Shown: positions 8,448-18,157, numbered from the stretch's first letter. The stretch: 64,000 nt of DNA from an uncultured Verrucomicrobia subdivision 3 bacterium (GCA_903878805.1 CAIRJF010000012.1:1-64000), one strand, 5' to 3'. Notes: a model not told the origin generated them from the sequence alone. A program made the numbers and translations.

Positions 8448-9135
8448 ATGAGGAATTCATTTATCGCTCTAATTTTCGGCTTAATCGTGCTGGAACCGAG
8501 TTATTCCAAAGCTGAATTTGGATTGGTTGGATTGGTTTCTGTTTGGCACGGTCAAAATAATGCGCGGGACAGTGTGGGTCAAAATAATGGCTATCTTCTA
8601 GGGAACACTACCTATGGTAATGGAAGAATTAGAAAAGCGTTTGAATTTAATTCAGTTGGTGACGGCGTGATTGCACCAACGGCAGGCCTGCCAACCGGAA
8701 CAGCCAATCGAACAATTGATTGCTGGGTGTTCATTGACTCCTATATTGACGGAGCCGAATCATTTTTTGCGGGCTACGGAAATTTTGGCGCTGTAGGTGA
8801 ATCCTATCATGTCGGTGCTTACACGGATCACAGATTGTATTTTTCGCAATGGGGCGATGGCATATTTGGCCCCGTTCTCAACACCGGCCAATGGTATCAT
8901 GTTGCTGTAACCAGCATCGGAACGAATAACATTACACTCTATTTAAATGGGAAAATTGTGGCAAAAGGTGCTTTGAGCTTCAACACGCCGCCTGACACAA
9001 CATTCTACATTGGTGGAGTGGACGCGCCATACAAATATTCGGCAAACCATCGGATTGGTGGACGAAGTGGAAGTTTATAATCGCGCACTTACGCCAGATC
9101 AAATTAAGAGAATATACCAAGTCGGAAGACGTTGA
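8448..9135 (+). pseudogene. Secreted LamG/concanavalin-like protein, frameshifted near its C-terminus
   Basis: The ORF starts with a signal peptide (MRNSFIALIFGLIVL...SKA), followed by a LamG-type jelly-roll: LVSVWHGQNNARDSVGQNNG, then TIDCWVFID and WYHVAVTSIGTNNITLYLNGK. The track ends it at 9080. In the +1 frame from about 9052 the sequence continues GLVDEVEVYNRALTPDQIKRIY to a stop at 9135. That segment is the standard ending of LamG domains (xIDEVxIYNRALSxxEI). A one-base shift around CGGATTGGTGG therefore splits the gene, unless it is a sequencing error. It is more AT-rich than its neighbours. Likely role is an exported carbohydrate-binding or surface protein. Confidence 0.75.
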
Positions 9136-9217
9136 ATTTAAGCTCGGCATTTTTCTAGAAAGTTTTTGAGCCGCTTTTCATTCGCCGAATTTCCGGCTTC
9201 TGCTAATTTGGCGCGGC

Positions 9218-10006
9218 ATGGCGTTTGAATTTACATTCCTCGGCAGCGGCACTTCGCAGGGCGTGCCAATCATCGGCGTGGAGTATCCGCCGGAATATCT
9301 GGCGAATCCAAAAAACTGGCGCACGCGTCCGGCCATTTACATCGCCACGGATAAAGTGAAACTCGTCGTGGACACGCCGCCGGAATTTCGCCTGCAATGT
9401 CTGCGCGAAAAAATAAATCATCTCGACGCCGTGCTGGTCACGCACGCGCACGCGGATCACGTTTTGGGCATGGACGATTGCCGACGCTTTTGCGATTTGA
9501 ACAGCGGCACGGCGCTGCCGATTTACGCGAGCGAGGCGACGATGGCTCACCTGCGCCGCGTGTTCATTTACGCTTTTCACCAAGGGCCGTGGCCGAAAGG
9601 TTATTTTATTCCCGAAGAAAAAGTGATTGCCGGTCCGTTTGAAATCGGGGATTTGAAAATCACGCCGTTTGATTTGCCGCATGGTCGCATGACGACGACG
9701 GGATTTTTGTTTGAGCAAGATGGGAAAAGGCGGCTTGCGTATTTAAGCGACTGCAAAGAAATTCCCGAACCGGTTTTGGAACGGATTCGCGGCGTGGAAA
9801 TCGCCGTGCTTGATGCGCTGCGCTTCAAGCCACATCCCACGCACATGTGCCTCGACGAAGCGTTGACGGCGGCGCGGCGCATCAACGCGGGGCGCACTTA
9901 TTTCACGCACCTCACTCACGATTACGACCACGACAAATCACAGGCGGAATTGCCGGACGGCATCGCGCTCGCGTGGGACGGATTGAAAGTGGCGAGTGAC
10001 GTGTGA
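9218..10006 (+). CDS. Metallo-beta-lactamase-fold hydrolase, PhnP-like
   Basis: A 262-residue MBL-fold enzyme. It begins [16 protein letters not shown], has the metal motif [13 protein letters not shown] (HxHxDH), the later histidine in LPHGRM, the aspartate in YLSDCKE, and HLTHDYDHD at the end. This arrangement resembles PhnP-type phosphodiesterases that act on phosphoribosyl cyclic phosphate and related diesters. No phn genes are nearby, so the physiological substrate is unknown. The start is the ATG immediately before the fold. Confidence 0.85.
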   Translation: MAFEFTFLGSGTSQGVPIIGVEYPPEYLANPKNWRTRPAIYIATDKVKLVVDTPPEFRLQCLREKINHLDAVLVTHAHADHVLGMDDCRRFCDLNSGTALPIYASEATMAHLRRVFIYAFHQGPWPKGYFIPEEKVIAGPFEIGDLKITPFDLPHGRMTTTGFLFEQDGKRRLAYLSDCKEIPEPVLERIRGVEIAVLDALRFKPHPTHMCLDEALTAARRINAGRTYFTHLTHDYDHDKSQAELPDGIALAWDGLKVASDV

Positions 10007-10073
10007 AAAATTCCCGATGAAGCGATTTCTAACGACACGACACAGAGGGCAAATTTCTTCATACTTCGGCATC

Positions 10074-11237
10074 ATGAAAAAAATTCACATATTTTGCCTC
10101 GTGTCATTGGCCGTGCTGCCGGCATTTTCCAAATTGTTTGCGCAAGCGAACCCGGATGACGAATCGTTTATGCCGGCCAATCCGCCGGGTATGAAGCTCA
10201 TGGCCAGCCACGATACGCCGGCTTATCGCGCGGCAAAACTTTTTCAGCGCGGCGTCAACCTTGGCGATTATCTGGAAGCCGGGCGCTGGGGCGTGAAGAT
10301 TCCCGCCGCTGATTTTGCGCAGATGAAACGCGAGGGCTTCGATCACGTTCGTGTGCCGGTTGGCTGGCATCGTTATGCGGGCGGCGCGCCGGATTTCACG
10401 CTTTCGCCGGAAATTTTCGCGCGGGTGGATTTTGCCGTGACCAACACGCTCGCCAATAAAATGGCGGTGATGATCAACATTCATCATTTTGATGAACTGG
10501 ACAAAGATCCCGCCGCGGCGACGGATGAATTTATTAAAATCTGGCGACAGGTCGCGGCGCATTACAAAAATTTCCCCAACACGCTCGCGTTTGAACTGGA
10601 TAATGAGCCGCATGACCAGGCGACGACGGCATTGATGAATCCGATTTACGCAAAAGTCATCGCGGCCATCCGTGAAACGAATCCGCAGCGCACACTGTTC
10701 GTAGAACCGGGCGGCTGGGGCAGCATCAACGAATTGAAAAACTTGGTGCTGCCGCCGGACGATAACGTGATTGTGTCGGTGCATTGCTACGAGCCGTTTC
10801 ATTTCACGCATCAGGGCGCGGGCTGGGTCGGCGCGGATTTCCAGCAGACGGGCATTGTTTTTCCCGGTCCGCCCGCCGCGCCGCTTGTGCCGGACATGAG
10901 CCTGAACCCGAAACCGTGGGTGCTGGAATGGATTAAAAAATACAACACGCTGGCGACAGAAAAAAATCCGAGCAGCGCGCGGGCATTTACGGAAAGGCTA
11001 AAATATGTCCGCGCGTGGTCGGATTTTTACGGGCGTCCGATTCACCTCGGCGAATTTGGTGCTTACACGAAAGCCGATGCGCAGTCGCGCGCGAATTTTT
11101 ACGCAGCCTTCCGGCGGACGGCGGAGGAACTAAAAATCGGCTGGTGCATTTGGGATTGGAACGCCAATTTCCACTATTGGAACGCGGTGGAAAACCGCGC
11201 CGTGCCCGGAATGCACGCGGCGCTTTTCGGCAAATGA
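10074..11237 (+). CDS. Secreted glycoside hydrolase family 5 (endoglucanase-like)
   Basis: The ATG at 10074 starts a clean signal peptide (MKKIHIFCLVSLAVLPAFS); the track's upstream 26 residues are discarded. The mature protein has the GH5 TIM-barrel hallmarks: FQRGVNLGDYLEAG, FDHVRVPVGW, the acid/base Glu in FELDNEPHDQ, VSVHCYEPFHFTH, and the nucleophile Glu in HLGEFGAY. GH5 enzymes cut beta-1,4-glucans, mannans and relatives outside the cytoplasm. The next gene (TIGR03790) is 37 bases downstream and also exported, so the two may be an operon acting on extracellular polymer. The exact specificity is not visible. Confidence 0.9.
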   Translation: MKKIHIFCLVSLAVLPAFSKLFAQANPDDESFMPANPPGMKLMASHDTPAYRAAKLFQRGVNLGDYLEAGRWGVKIPAADFAQMKREGFDHVRVPVGWHRYAGGAPDFTLSPEIFARVDFAVTNTLANKMAVMINIHHFDELDKDPAAATDEFIKIWRQVAAHYKNFPNTLAFELDNEPHDQATTALMNPIYAKVIAAIRETNPQRTLFVEPGGWGSINELKNLVLPPDDNVIVSVHCYEPFHFTHQGAGWVGADFQQTGIVFPGPPAAPLVPDMSLNPKPWVLEWIKKYNTLATEKNPSSARAFTERLKYVRAWSDFYGRPIHLGEFGAYTKADAQSRANFYAAFRRTAEELKIGWCIWDWNANFHYWNAVENRAVPGMHAALFGK

Positions 11238-11274
11238 ATTGAACCGACGGGAACCTAGACAGTCAAACCAGCAC

Positions 11275-12891
11275 ATGAAATTTTTGCGAACCATTCTGTC
11301 GGCTTGCGCACTGTTGCTGTCGGCGTGGCTGGCGCATGGCGACGGCGAGGAAGTAGTGGTGATTTACAACACGGAGATGCCCGGTTCGAAGATGGTTGCG
11401 GAGCATTACGCGGCGGCGCGGCAGGTTCCGCCGAACCAGATTTTTGGTTTCGGCCTCACGACCAATGAAGTTATTTCGCGGGCAGACTTCACGGATTTTT
11501 TGCAGAAGCCGCTGGCCGACCGGTTGGAATCCGCCGGGTTCTGGAAGTTTGGCGAGGTCACCACGCCCGCCACCAACGGCGAGCCGGAATTGACGAACAT
11601 CCGCGTGGTGCAATCCAAAATCCGCTACGTCGTGCTGTGTTACGGTGTGCCACTAAAAATCGCGCCCAGCACCGGCAAGGACGAGCCGGCGGCCAGGTTC
11701 ATGCGCGCGGAGCTTCGCAGCAACCAGGCGTCGGTGGATTCCGAACTTGCGTGGCTGCCGCTGGTGAAAATGAAAATTCCGCTGGCCGGCCCGCTGGCGA
11801 ATCCATTTTATCTTTGCACCAACCGCGCGGCCATGAACTGCACGAACGGAATTTTGCTGGTCTCGCGGCTTGACGGGCCGAGTGCAGACATCGCCAATCA
11901 TCTCGTGGACAAAGCTATGGAGGCCGAAACCAACGGGCTTTGGGGGCGGGCGTATTTTGACGCGCGCGGTTTGAGTCCGGCCAACACAAACTATTATGTC
12001 GGCGATTTCTGGATGCTGGCCGGAGCGGAGGTCAGCCGACAGCTTGGCTTCGAAGTCGAGGTGGACACGAACGAGGCGACTTTTCCCGCCGATTTTCCGA
12101 TGAGCCACATCGCCATTTATGCTGGCTGGTATGCGTTCGATCCGTGCGGGCCGTTCATCGCGCCGAAAATGGAATTCATGCCCGGCGCCATCGCGTATCA
12201 TCTGAATTCCTTCAGCGCCGAATCCGTGCGCACGGCCACGCAACATTGGTGCGGCCCGCTGCTCGCGCGCGGCGTTACCTGCACGATGGGCTGCGTGTAT
12301 GAACCGTATCTGCAATTCACGCCAAACATCGCCTTCACGTTGCAGGCGCTCGGCAGCGGTTACACGTTTGGCGAAGCCGCATGGACATCGCAAATCGCCT
12401 TGTCGTGGCAGACCGCCGTCATCGGCGACCCGCTGTATCAGCCATTCAAAAAATCCTCGCAGGAACTGCACGCCGAATTGTCGCGCGCAAAAAATCCGCT
12501 GATTGAATGGTCGTTTGACCGGCTTATGTGCCTCGACCTAGCGCACGGTTTGCGCCCGGCGCAACTATTTTCCTTTCTTGAAAATCTCCCGCTCACGACG
12601 CAAACCGCCGTGCTGTCCGAAAAACTCGCCAATCTTTACGATGCTTCCGGCAAACCGAGTTCCGCGATTGATGCGTGGCAGAACGCACTTAAATTAAATC
12701 CTTCGCCGCAGCAAGAAATCCGCATCCGGCTTACGCTCGGCGAAAAACTTGTCGCACAAGAACGCAACGCGGAGGCGTTGGATGATTATCGCGCGCTCAT
12801 CGCCGAAGCGCCGGATTATCCTGGCCGCAGCGGCATTGACGACAAGCTCAAGGTGCTGGAGCAAAAAGCTGCCGACGCAAAAAAACCCTGA
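11275..12891 (+). CDS. TIGR03790-family exported protein with C-terminal TPR-like tail
   Basis: The ATG at 11275 opens a signal peptide (MKFLRTILSACALLLSAWLAHG). The next part, EEVVVIYNTEMPGSKMVAEHYAAARQVP, is the diagnostic beginning of the TIGR03790 family, found mainly in Verrucomicrobiota, Planctomycetota and Acidobacteriota and of unknown function. After about residue 430 the sequence becomes helical (LYDASGKPSSAIDAWQNALKLNP), like one or two TPR units. Position after the GH5 gene suggests an envelope role. A function beyond that would be a guess. Confidence 0.8.
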   Translation: MKFLRTILSACALLLSAWLAHGDGEEVVVIYNTEMPGSKMVAEHYAAARQVPPNQIFGFGLTTNEVISRADFTDFLQKPLADRLESAGFWKFGEVTTPATNGEPELTNIRVVQSKIRYVVLCYGVPLKIAPSTGKDEPAARFMRAELRSNQASVDSELAWLPLVKMKIPLAGPLANPFYLCTNRAAMNCTNGILLVSRLDGPSADIANHLVDKAMEAETNGLWGRAYFDARGLSPANTNYYVGDFWMLAGAEVSRQLGFEVEVDTNEATFPADFPMSHIAIYAGWYAFDPCGPFIAPKMEFMPGAIAYHLNSFSAESVRTATQHWCGPLLARGVTCTMGCVYEPYLQFTPNIAFTLQALGSGYTFGEAAWTSQIALSWQTAVIGDPLYQPFKKSSQELHAELSRAKNPLIEWSFDRLMCLDLAHGLRPAQLFSFLENLPLTTQTAVLSEKLANLYDASGKPSSAIDAWQNALKLNPSPQQEIRIRLTLGEKLVAQERNAEALDDYRALIAEAPDYPGRSGIDDKLKVLEQKAADAKKP

Positions 12892-12895
12892 ATTC

Positions 12896-13717
12896 ATGGC
12901 TGTTTTCTTCGATACACACGCGCACCTTGATTATCCCGAATACGAAAAGGATTTTTCAGAAGTCCTTGGACGCGCGCAAGCTGCCGACATCACCAAAATC
13001 ATTTCCATCGGCACGAGCCTGGACAGCAGCCGCCGCGCACTTGCGCTCGCGGAAAAATTTCCGACGATTTACGCCGCCGTCGGCTGGCATCCGAGCGAGG
13101 CGCTGACCGCGCCGGAAGATTTGCGTCCGGCCCTGCGCGAACTTGCGTCGCATCCCAAAGTCGTCGCCATTGGTGAAACCGGTTTGGATTATTATCGGCT
13201 GCCGAGCTCACAGAACGGCAGCGCAGCGGACGATGCGCATTACAAAAAACGGCAGACGGAAATTTTCCAGCAACAACTTGAAGTCGCGGCGGAATTTAAT
13301 TTGAACGCTGTCATCCACCAGCGCGCATCGTTTGACGACACGCTGGCGCAATTAAAAGCGTTCACCGGAAAAGTGCGCGGCGTTTTCCATTGCTTCGGTG
13401 AAAGTGTGGAACGGCTCAAACAGATTTTGGAAATCGGTTCGCTCGTGAGCTACACTGGCATCGTGACTTTTAAGAACGGCCAGAACATCCGCGCCGCCGT
13501 GGCCGCGACGCCGCTGGATAAATTCATGCTGGAAACAGATTGCCCGTATCTCGCGCCCGTGCCGTATCGCGGCCAGCGCGGCGAACCGGCGTTCGTGAAG
13601 GAAATTTCCGAGACCATCGCACAGGTGAAAATGATTCCGGTGGATGAATTGAGTGCGGCAACGTGCCACACCGCATATGAATTTTTTCCCAAATTGGCCG
13701 CGCCGACCAATGCGTGA
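12896..13717 (+). CDS. TatD-family metal-dependent hydrolase
   Basis: The track start at 12749 overlaps the previous gene; the ATG at 12896 gives MAVFFDTHAHLDYPEYEKD, the family N-terminus with the HxH metal ligands. Further motifs are IGETGLDYY, the active-site region NAVIHQRAS, VFHCFGES, and the aspartate in LETDCPYLAP. TatD-type enzymes are Mg/Zn-dependent 3'-5' DNases or related hydrolases. Its end overlaps the next gene by 8 bases. The insertion before KKRQTEIFQQQLE is slightly longer than typical. Confidence 0.93.
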   Translation: MAVFFDTHAHLDYPEYEKDFSEVLGRAQAADITKIISIGTSLDSSRRALALAEKFPTIYAAVGWHPSEALTAPEDLRPALRELASHPKVVAIGETGLDYYRLPSSQNGSAADDAHYKKRQTEIFQQQLEVAAEFNLNAVIHQRASFDDTLAQLKAFTGKVRGVFHCFGESVERLKQILEIGSLVSYTGIVTFKNGQNIRAAVAATPLDKFMLETDCPYLAPVPYRGQRGEPAFVKEISETIAQVKMIPVDELSAATCHTAYEFFPKLAAPTNA

Positions 13718-14498
13718 AGAACTGCAAATCCGCATCCACGGCGACGCGACGTTGCCGACGTTAATTTATCTGCCGGGCATTCATGGTGATTGGACGCTGG
13801 TGGGCGATTTCCGAAAAAATCTGACCGGTAAAGTGCGATTCGTGGAATTCACCTACCCGCGCACAATTGAATGGTCCTTGGATAATTATGCGGCCGCCAT
13901 CGAAAACGCACTCGCGCAAAATGAAATTCGCAGCGGCTGGCTATTGGGCGAATCTTTTGGTTCGCAGATACTGTGGGCACTCGTCGGGCGACAGCAGTTT
14001 TCCATACACGGACTGATTCTCGCAGGCGGTTTTGTCCGACATCCTACGCCGTGGGCGGCGCGCGGAATGAAGCGTGGCAGCGGCCGGCTGGCGCTTGCAG
14101 TGCTGACGCCGATGGTCAAAGGCTACGGCAAGATCGCCCGCTGGCGTTACCGAAACGCACCGGAAACACTTGCCAACATTCAGGAATTTGTCGCCCGCCG
14201 AACGCCCGTTGATTTCCACGCTGCGCGGCACCGCCTTCATCTGCTGGCGGAAAATGACCCGCGCCCCATTGCGCGTGCTAGTCCGCTGCCGTTATTTTAC
14301 CTCACCGGTTGGCTCGACCCGATTGTGCCGTGGCCGTTTGTGCAAAGCTGGCTAAAGAAAAATTGTCCATCATTGCGCACCGTAAAAATCATCCGCACCG
14401 CCGACCACAACGTCCTTGGCACAGCACCAAAGAAATCGGCCGAGACAGTTCTGGCCTGGATGGAAAAGCCGGATGCTCGCTTTGCAGTTGCTGGCTGA
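13710..14498 (+). CDS. Alpha/beta-hydrolase fold protein
   Basis: Starting at the ATG at 13710, which overlaps the TatD stop, the protein begins with the strand and oxyanion-loop region LIYLPGIHGDW. It has the nucleophile elbow GESFGSQ around residue 95, an aspartate in LTGWLDPIVPW and a histidine in TADHNVL. These three give a complete Ser-Asp-His triad. Its substrate is unknown. The overlapping coding with the TatD gene suggests they are co-translated. Confidence 0.8.
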   Translation: MREELQIRIHGDATLPTLIYLPGIHGDWTLVGDFRKNLTGKVRFVEFTYPRTIEWSLDNYAAAIENALAQNEIRSGWLLGESFGSQILWALVGRQQFSIHGLILAGGFVRHPTPWAARGMKRGSGRLALAVLTPMVKGYGKIARWRYRNAPETLANIQEFVARRTPVDFHAARHRLHLLAENDPRPIARASPLPLFYLTGWLDPIVPWPFVQSWLKKNCPSLRTVKIIRTADHNVLGTAPKKSAETVLAWMEKPDARFAVAG

Positions 14499-14529
14499 AG
14501 AATCCGTTTTATATTGCGGCGGCAAGCGT

Positions 14530-14796
14530 ATGACCAAACAGCAAATCCTCGACCTCTATTTTCTCGACGCGCGGCACAAGCTGATTGAAATCGCCGCGTT
14601 TCTCGACCGCGCGGAACGCGCGACCGGCAAAGAAGATTTCCGCCTGAAAAGTTTCCGCGCCGCGCTCGCCAAGCTGGATGGCAAAAAGAAAAATCGCGCG
14701 AAGAATGTTTTACTCACGTTCAGTGATCCAACAACGAAGCCGATTGCCAAGGCGGCGGGAAAAGGCGCGGTTGGTGGATATTCCAAAACCAAATAA
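14530..14796 (+). CDS. Conserved small helical protein paired with the TatD-like gene
   Basis: The 88-residue product starts [27 protein letters not shown] and ends in a Lys/Gly-rich tail ([14 protein letters not shown]). The upstream part of the track ORF is a shadow of the hydrolase. I recognise no named domain; the N-terminal half looks like an amphipathic two-helix unit containing a DARHKLIE motif. It ends 5 bases before the next TatD-like gene, so they are almost certainly one operon and probably functionally linked. Confidence 0.65.
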   Translation: MTKQQILDLYFLDARHKLIEIAAFLDRAERATGKEDFRLKSFRAALAKLDGKKKNRAKNVLLTFSDPTTKPIAKAAGKGAVGGYSKTK

Positions 14797-14801
14797 TTGT
14801 C

Positions 14802-15602
14802 ATGCGCTACATCGAACCGCACGCCCACATGGTCAGCCGCACGACGGATGATTACGAGCGCATGGCGCTCGCCGGTTGCGCGGCCGTCTGCGAACCGGCG
14901 TTCTGGGCGAGCTTCGACCGCAGTTCGCCCGCCGGATTTTTCGATTATTTTTCCCAACTTACCGAGCACGAACCGAAGCGCGCAGCGAAGTTCGGCCTGA
15001 AACATTTCTGCTGGCTGTGCATCAATTCCAAAGAAGCCGAGGATGTAAAACTTGCGGAAGAAGTCATTGCGTTGATTCCACAATTTATCGGACGCAAAAA
15101 CGTTCTCGGCATCGGCGAAATTGGCTTGAACAAAAATTCGCGAAACGAACTGCGCGTTTTGGAAATGCAGGTGGAAGTCGCGGCGAAATATAACCAATTG
15201 ATTTTAGTCCACACGCCGCATCTCGAAGACAAACTTAAAGGAACCAGATTGATTCTCGACGTTTTGAAAAATGACCAACGCATTTCGCCGGAGCGCGTCA
15301 TCATTGATCACGTTGAAGAACACACGGTCGAAATGGTTTTGGACTGTGGCATGTGGGCGGGCATGACGCTGTATCCCGAAACGAAATGCACACCGGCACG
15401 GGCGATTGACATTTTAGAAACTTACGGCAGCGAACGCATCTGGATGAACAGCGCGTGCGATTGGGGCGTGAGCGATCCGCTGGCCGTGCCGAAAACCGCG
15501 CTGGAAATGAAGAAGCGCGGGCACCTAGCCAAGGCGATTGAGAACATTATTTTCTCAAATCCAAAAAAGTTTTTGCGCCAGTCGCTTAATTTCAAGTTGT
15601 AG
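14802..15602 (+). CDS. TatD-like amidohydrolase (EboB-like subgroup)
   Basis: This is a second, divergent TatD-like protein of 266 residues: [19 protein letters not shown] supplies the HxH metal ligands, IGEIGLNKN the bridging glutamate, LVHTPH and IDHVEEHT further histidines, and NSACDWG the catalytic aspartate. Cys-rich patches (FCWLCIN) differ from classical TatD. It resembles the TatD-like members seen in eustigmatos/ebo-type clusters and in Bacteroidota/Verrucomicrobiota, where the substrate is unknown. It shares an operon with the 88-aa protein. Its 3' end overlaps the convergent rsmI gene by 11 bases. Confidence 0.75.
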   Translation: MRYIEPHAHMVSRTTDDYERMALAGCAAVCEPAFWASFDRSSPAGFFDYFSQLTEHEPKRAAKFGLKHFCWLCINSKEAEDVKLAEEVIALIPQFIGRKNVLGIGEIGLNKNSRNELRVLEMQVEVAAKYNQLILVHTPHLEDKLKGTRLILDVLKNDQRISPERVIIDHVEEHTVEMVLDCGMWAGMTLYPETKCTPARAIDILETYGSERIWMNSACDWGVSDPLAVPKTALEMKKRGHLAKAIENIIFSNPKKFLRQSLNFKL

Positions 15603-16293
15603 CGCCGCCGACCAACACCACGAACTCGCCTTTCAAGCTGCGCTTCGCCGCGATTTCCAGAAGCTGTGCCGGTTTGCCGCGCAGAAACTCCTCAAATTTT
15701 TTTGTCAACTCACGCGCCAGCACCACGTCGCGTTCGGGAAAAGCTTCATTCAATTCGCCCAGAAGTTTTTCGATGCGATACGGCGATTCGTAGAAAACCA
15801 TTGTGCCGACAACCGTTTTCAACGATTCCAATTTATTGCGGCGTTGACCGGATTTGTGAGGCAGAAAACCGGCGAAATGAAATTCCTCCGTCGGCAAGCC
15901 GCTCGCGGTAAGTCCGGCAACGAGTGCGCACGCGCCGGGAATCGCCTCGACGCGAAAGCTGGCGGCGATTGCGGCTTTGACGACGCGTTCGCCGGGATCG
16001 CTGATGCCAGGACTACCGGCGTCCGTGACGAGCGCAACTTTCTCGCCACGCCGGAGACGCTCGATGATTTCCTCGCTGCGTTTGGCCTCGTTGAATTGGA
16101 AATAACTCAGCAGCGGTTTGCTGATGCCAAAATGTTTCAGCAACTGACCGCTGTGGCGCGTATCTTCGGCGGCGACGACATCGCACTCGCGCAGAACGCG
16201 CAGCGCGCGGAGCGTGATGTCCTCGAGATTGCCAATCGGCGTGGCGACGAGGTAAAGCGTGCTGGCAGTTAGCGGCGGCAATTCGGCGTTCAC
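15592..16293 (-). CDS. rsmI: 16S rRNA (cytidine(1402)-2'-O)-methyltransferase
   Basis: The family core begins [23 protein letters not shown], with [27 protein letters not shown] and [13 protein letters not shown], all RsmI marks. It uses SAM to methylate the ribose of C1402 of 16S rRNA. The track frame continues upstream through the cutA promoter region. I place the start at the GTG at 16293 because no ATG lies between it and the conserved core; this start is uncertain by some residues. The product is about 233 residues, a normal size. It is divergent from cutA. Confidence 0.93.
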   Translation of the reverse strand: MNAELPPLTASTLYLVATPIGNLEDITLRALRVLRECDVVAAEDTRHSGQLLKHFGISKPLLSYFQFNEAKRSEEIIERLRRGEKVALVTDAGSPGISDPGERVVKAAIAASFRVEAIPGACALVAGLTASGLPTEEFHFAGFLPHKSGQRRNKLESLKTVVGTMVFYESPYRIEKLLGELNEAFPERDVVLARELTKKFEEFLRGKPAQLLEIAAKRSLKGEFVVLVGGATT

Positions 16294-16342
16294 GGCTTGA
16301 CTTAAACAGATAATTGGGCGGAAATAAATCGGATTTATTAGA

Positions 16343-16675
16343 ATGAAACCCGCCACAAAATTCGCCCTCGTCCTCGTCACTGCGCCGGATTTGAAGACGG
16401 CGCGCTCGCTGGCTAAAGCCGCGTTGAGAGCCAAACTCATTGCCTGTGTGAATCTCGTTCCCAAAATTGAATCGCATTACAGGTGGCGGGGAAAAATGGA
16501 ATCAGGCGCGGAAGTTCTGCTGATTCTTAAAACGACCAAATCAAAATTGCCCGCACTGGAGAAACTGGTTGTCGGAAAACATCCATACGACACGCCGGAG
16601 TTTATGGTGCTAACAGTGGCGGCGGGCAGCGGGAAGTATCTGGACTGGCTGGCGGTAAGTTGTCGCGGAAAATAA
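16343..16675 (+). CDS. cutA: Divalent-cation tolerance protein CutA
   Basis: The 110-residue protein matches CutA throughout: FALVLVTAPDLKTARSLAKAAL, ACVNLVPKIESHYRWRGK, EVLLILKTTKS, and HPYDTPEFMVL. CutA forms very stable trimers and has been linked to copper tolerance, although its true role is debated. It is divergent from rsmI and is followed 34 bases later by a membrane-anchored hypothetical gene. Confidence 0.95.
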   Translation: MKPATKFALVLVTAPDLKTARSLAKAALRAKLIACVNLVPKIESHYRWRGKMESGAEVLLILKTTKSKLPALEKLVVGKHPYDTPEFMVLTVAAGSGKYLDWLAVSCRGK

Positions 16676-16709
16676 TTGAATCGCCGGAAAGTCGGATTAA
16701 ATTGGGATT

Positions 16710-17435
16710 GTGAGTCAGGCCGATTTCATTCCGCTGATGCTGCTTGCCATGATGGGGCTGGCTTTGGGAATTTGTTTTATGATTCTTGGTTGGATGCTGG
16801 CGGTGCATCGCCGTAGTCGGCTCGCGCAAAGAAACCTTTCCTCGGCGCAGAATTTTTTCCCGTTTCAGCCGCCTGTCCTGCGGCGGCCAGATTGCTGGCT
16901 GGCCATCCGCGCGGTTTCGCCGGAGGCGGTGAAGATTGCGCTGGGCTTGAACCGGTCGCAGCCGTGTTCGTGGGCAGAAGGGCTGGCGGGCGACCATGAA
17001 TTTTTCATCAGCCCGCGTATGAATGGCTGGGTGATTGTCACCGGCTTGGGTCTGCCGAATCCCACTGACGATGTGGACGCGACGTTTTTATTTCTCACGG
17101 CGTTGAGCCGGCAGCTCGGCCATGTGCAGTTTTTTTACGCAAGTCGTCTGTTCCATCATCATGCATGGGCACGGCTGGACGACGCTTGCGTGACGCGCGC
17201 CTATGCGTGGACGGGCGAGACGGTTTGGAACCAGGGCGGGGTGACGTTACCGGAGATCGAGGTGGACTTGAAGCTATTCGGCTACGGCGAATACTCGGCG
17301 ACGTTGTTGGACGCGGAAAGAAATTTTGAAAAAGTGTCGCAGCTCGCCGCGCGCTGGAGCCTCGACCCGGCGCAGGTTAAATTGAATTCGTTTCGCCCGG
17401 CCACGGGCATCGCGGGCGAATCGGCGTTCGGTTGA
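16710..17435 (+). CDS. Hypothetical protein with one N-terminal membrane helix
   Basis: Starts at GTG (16710). Residues 8-32 (LMLLAMMGLALGICFMILGWML) form a membrane anchor, and the rest is soluble with several Trp-rich strands (CWLAIRAVSPEAVK, ARAYAWTGETVWNQGG). It ends LNSFRPATGIAGESAFG. No family is recognised with certainty. The soluble part resembles uncharacterised proteins predicted to report on alignment or position-like features in Verrucomicrobiota, but this is only a composition impression. The gene is co-directional with the GNAT gene downstream. Confidence 0.65.
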   Translation: MSQADFIPLMLLAMMGLALGICFMILGWMLAVHRRSRLAQRNLSSAQNFFPFQPPVLRRPDCWLAIRAVSPEAVKIALGLNRSQPCSWAEGLAGDHEFFISPRMNGWVIVTGLGLPNPTDDVDATFLFLTALSRQLGHVQFFYASRLFHHHAWARLDDACVTRAYAWTGETVWNQGGVTLPEIEVDLKLFGYGEYSATLLDAERNFEKVSQLAARWSLDPAQVKLNSFRPATGIAGESAFG

Positions 17436-17495
17436 AAATTTTTATTGCGCAAAAGGCGGGGCGGGCGCAAAGTTTGCGGCGAGGAAAGGAATCCC

Positions 17496-18086
17496 ATGTC
17501 ATTCAGCATCCAACTCGAACTCCAGAAATTTCCCAAGACCGTCAAGCTCAAGAACGGCAAAAAAGCCACGCTGCGCCTGTTGCAAGCGACCGATGTGAAG
17601 GATTTTCACAAACTGTTTCTCGACATCCCGGAACACGAGCGGATGTTCATCAAGCATCGCGTGCAGGACATCAAACTCATCCGCGAGTGGTGCCGGAACA
17701 TGGACGTGGGCCGCAATCTGCCGCTCGTCGGTATCGTGGACAAAAAAATTGTCGGCGTCGCGACTTTGCACCAGCGGCTCGGCGGCTGGAAACGGCACAT
17801 CGGCCGTGTGAACGTGCTGGTGCATCCGAAATTTCGCGGCATTGGCCTGGCGCGCACGCTCATCAGCGAGACGCTCGACATCGCGCGCCGCGCCGGCTTG
17901 GAACGCGTCGAGGCGGCCTTCATCGCAGAACAGGACGCAGCGATGAAAATGTTCGCGATGTTCGGCTTCAACCAGCTTGTGCGCCTCGATGATTATGTGA
18001 AAGACATGACCGCCATCACGCACGACTATGTCTTGATGGGGCTCGATTTGCGGACGGATGAAGAATACGCAAGCGCGGCGGGTTGA
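17496..18086 (+). CDS. GNAT-family N-acetyltransferase
   Basis: The ATG at 17496 is preceded by a GAGGAAAGGA site, which decides the start. The protein has the GNAT core: strand-rich VGVATLHQRLGGWKRHIGRVNVLVHP, then the acetyl-CoA pyrophosphate loop KFRGIGLARTLI (RGxGxA), and MKMFAMFGFN at the end. It is predicted to transfer an acetyl group to an amine of an unknown small molecule or protein. The AT-rich intergenic downstream (18087-18157) holds an imperfect inverted repeat around GTTAACTC that may act as a terminator. Confidence 0.88.
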   Translation: MSFSIQLELQKFPKTVKLKNGKKATLRLLQATDVKDFHKLFLDIPEHERMFIKHRVQDIKLIREWCRNMDVGRNLPLVGIVDKKIVGVATLHQRLGGWKRHIGRVNVLVHPKFRGIGLARTLISETLDIARRAGLERVEAAFIAEQDAAMKMFAMFGFNQLVRLDDYVKDMTAITHDYVLMGLDLRTDEEYASAAG

Positions 18087-18157
18087 AATAATTTTTAGTT
18101 TTTAATTGTGAGTTTTTAGTTAACTCAAAACTAAAAGTTCAAAACATAAAACGGATT

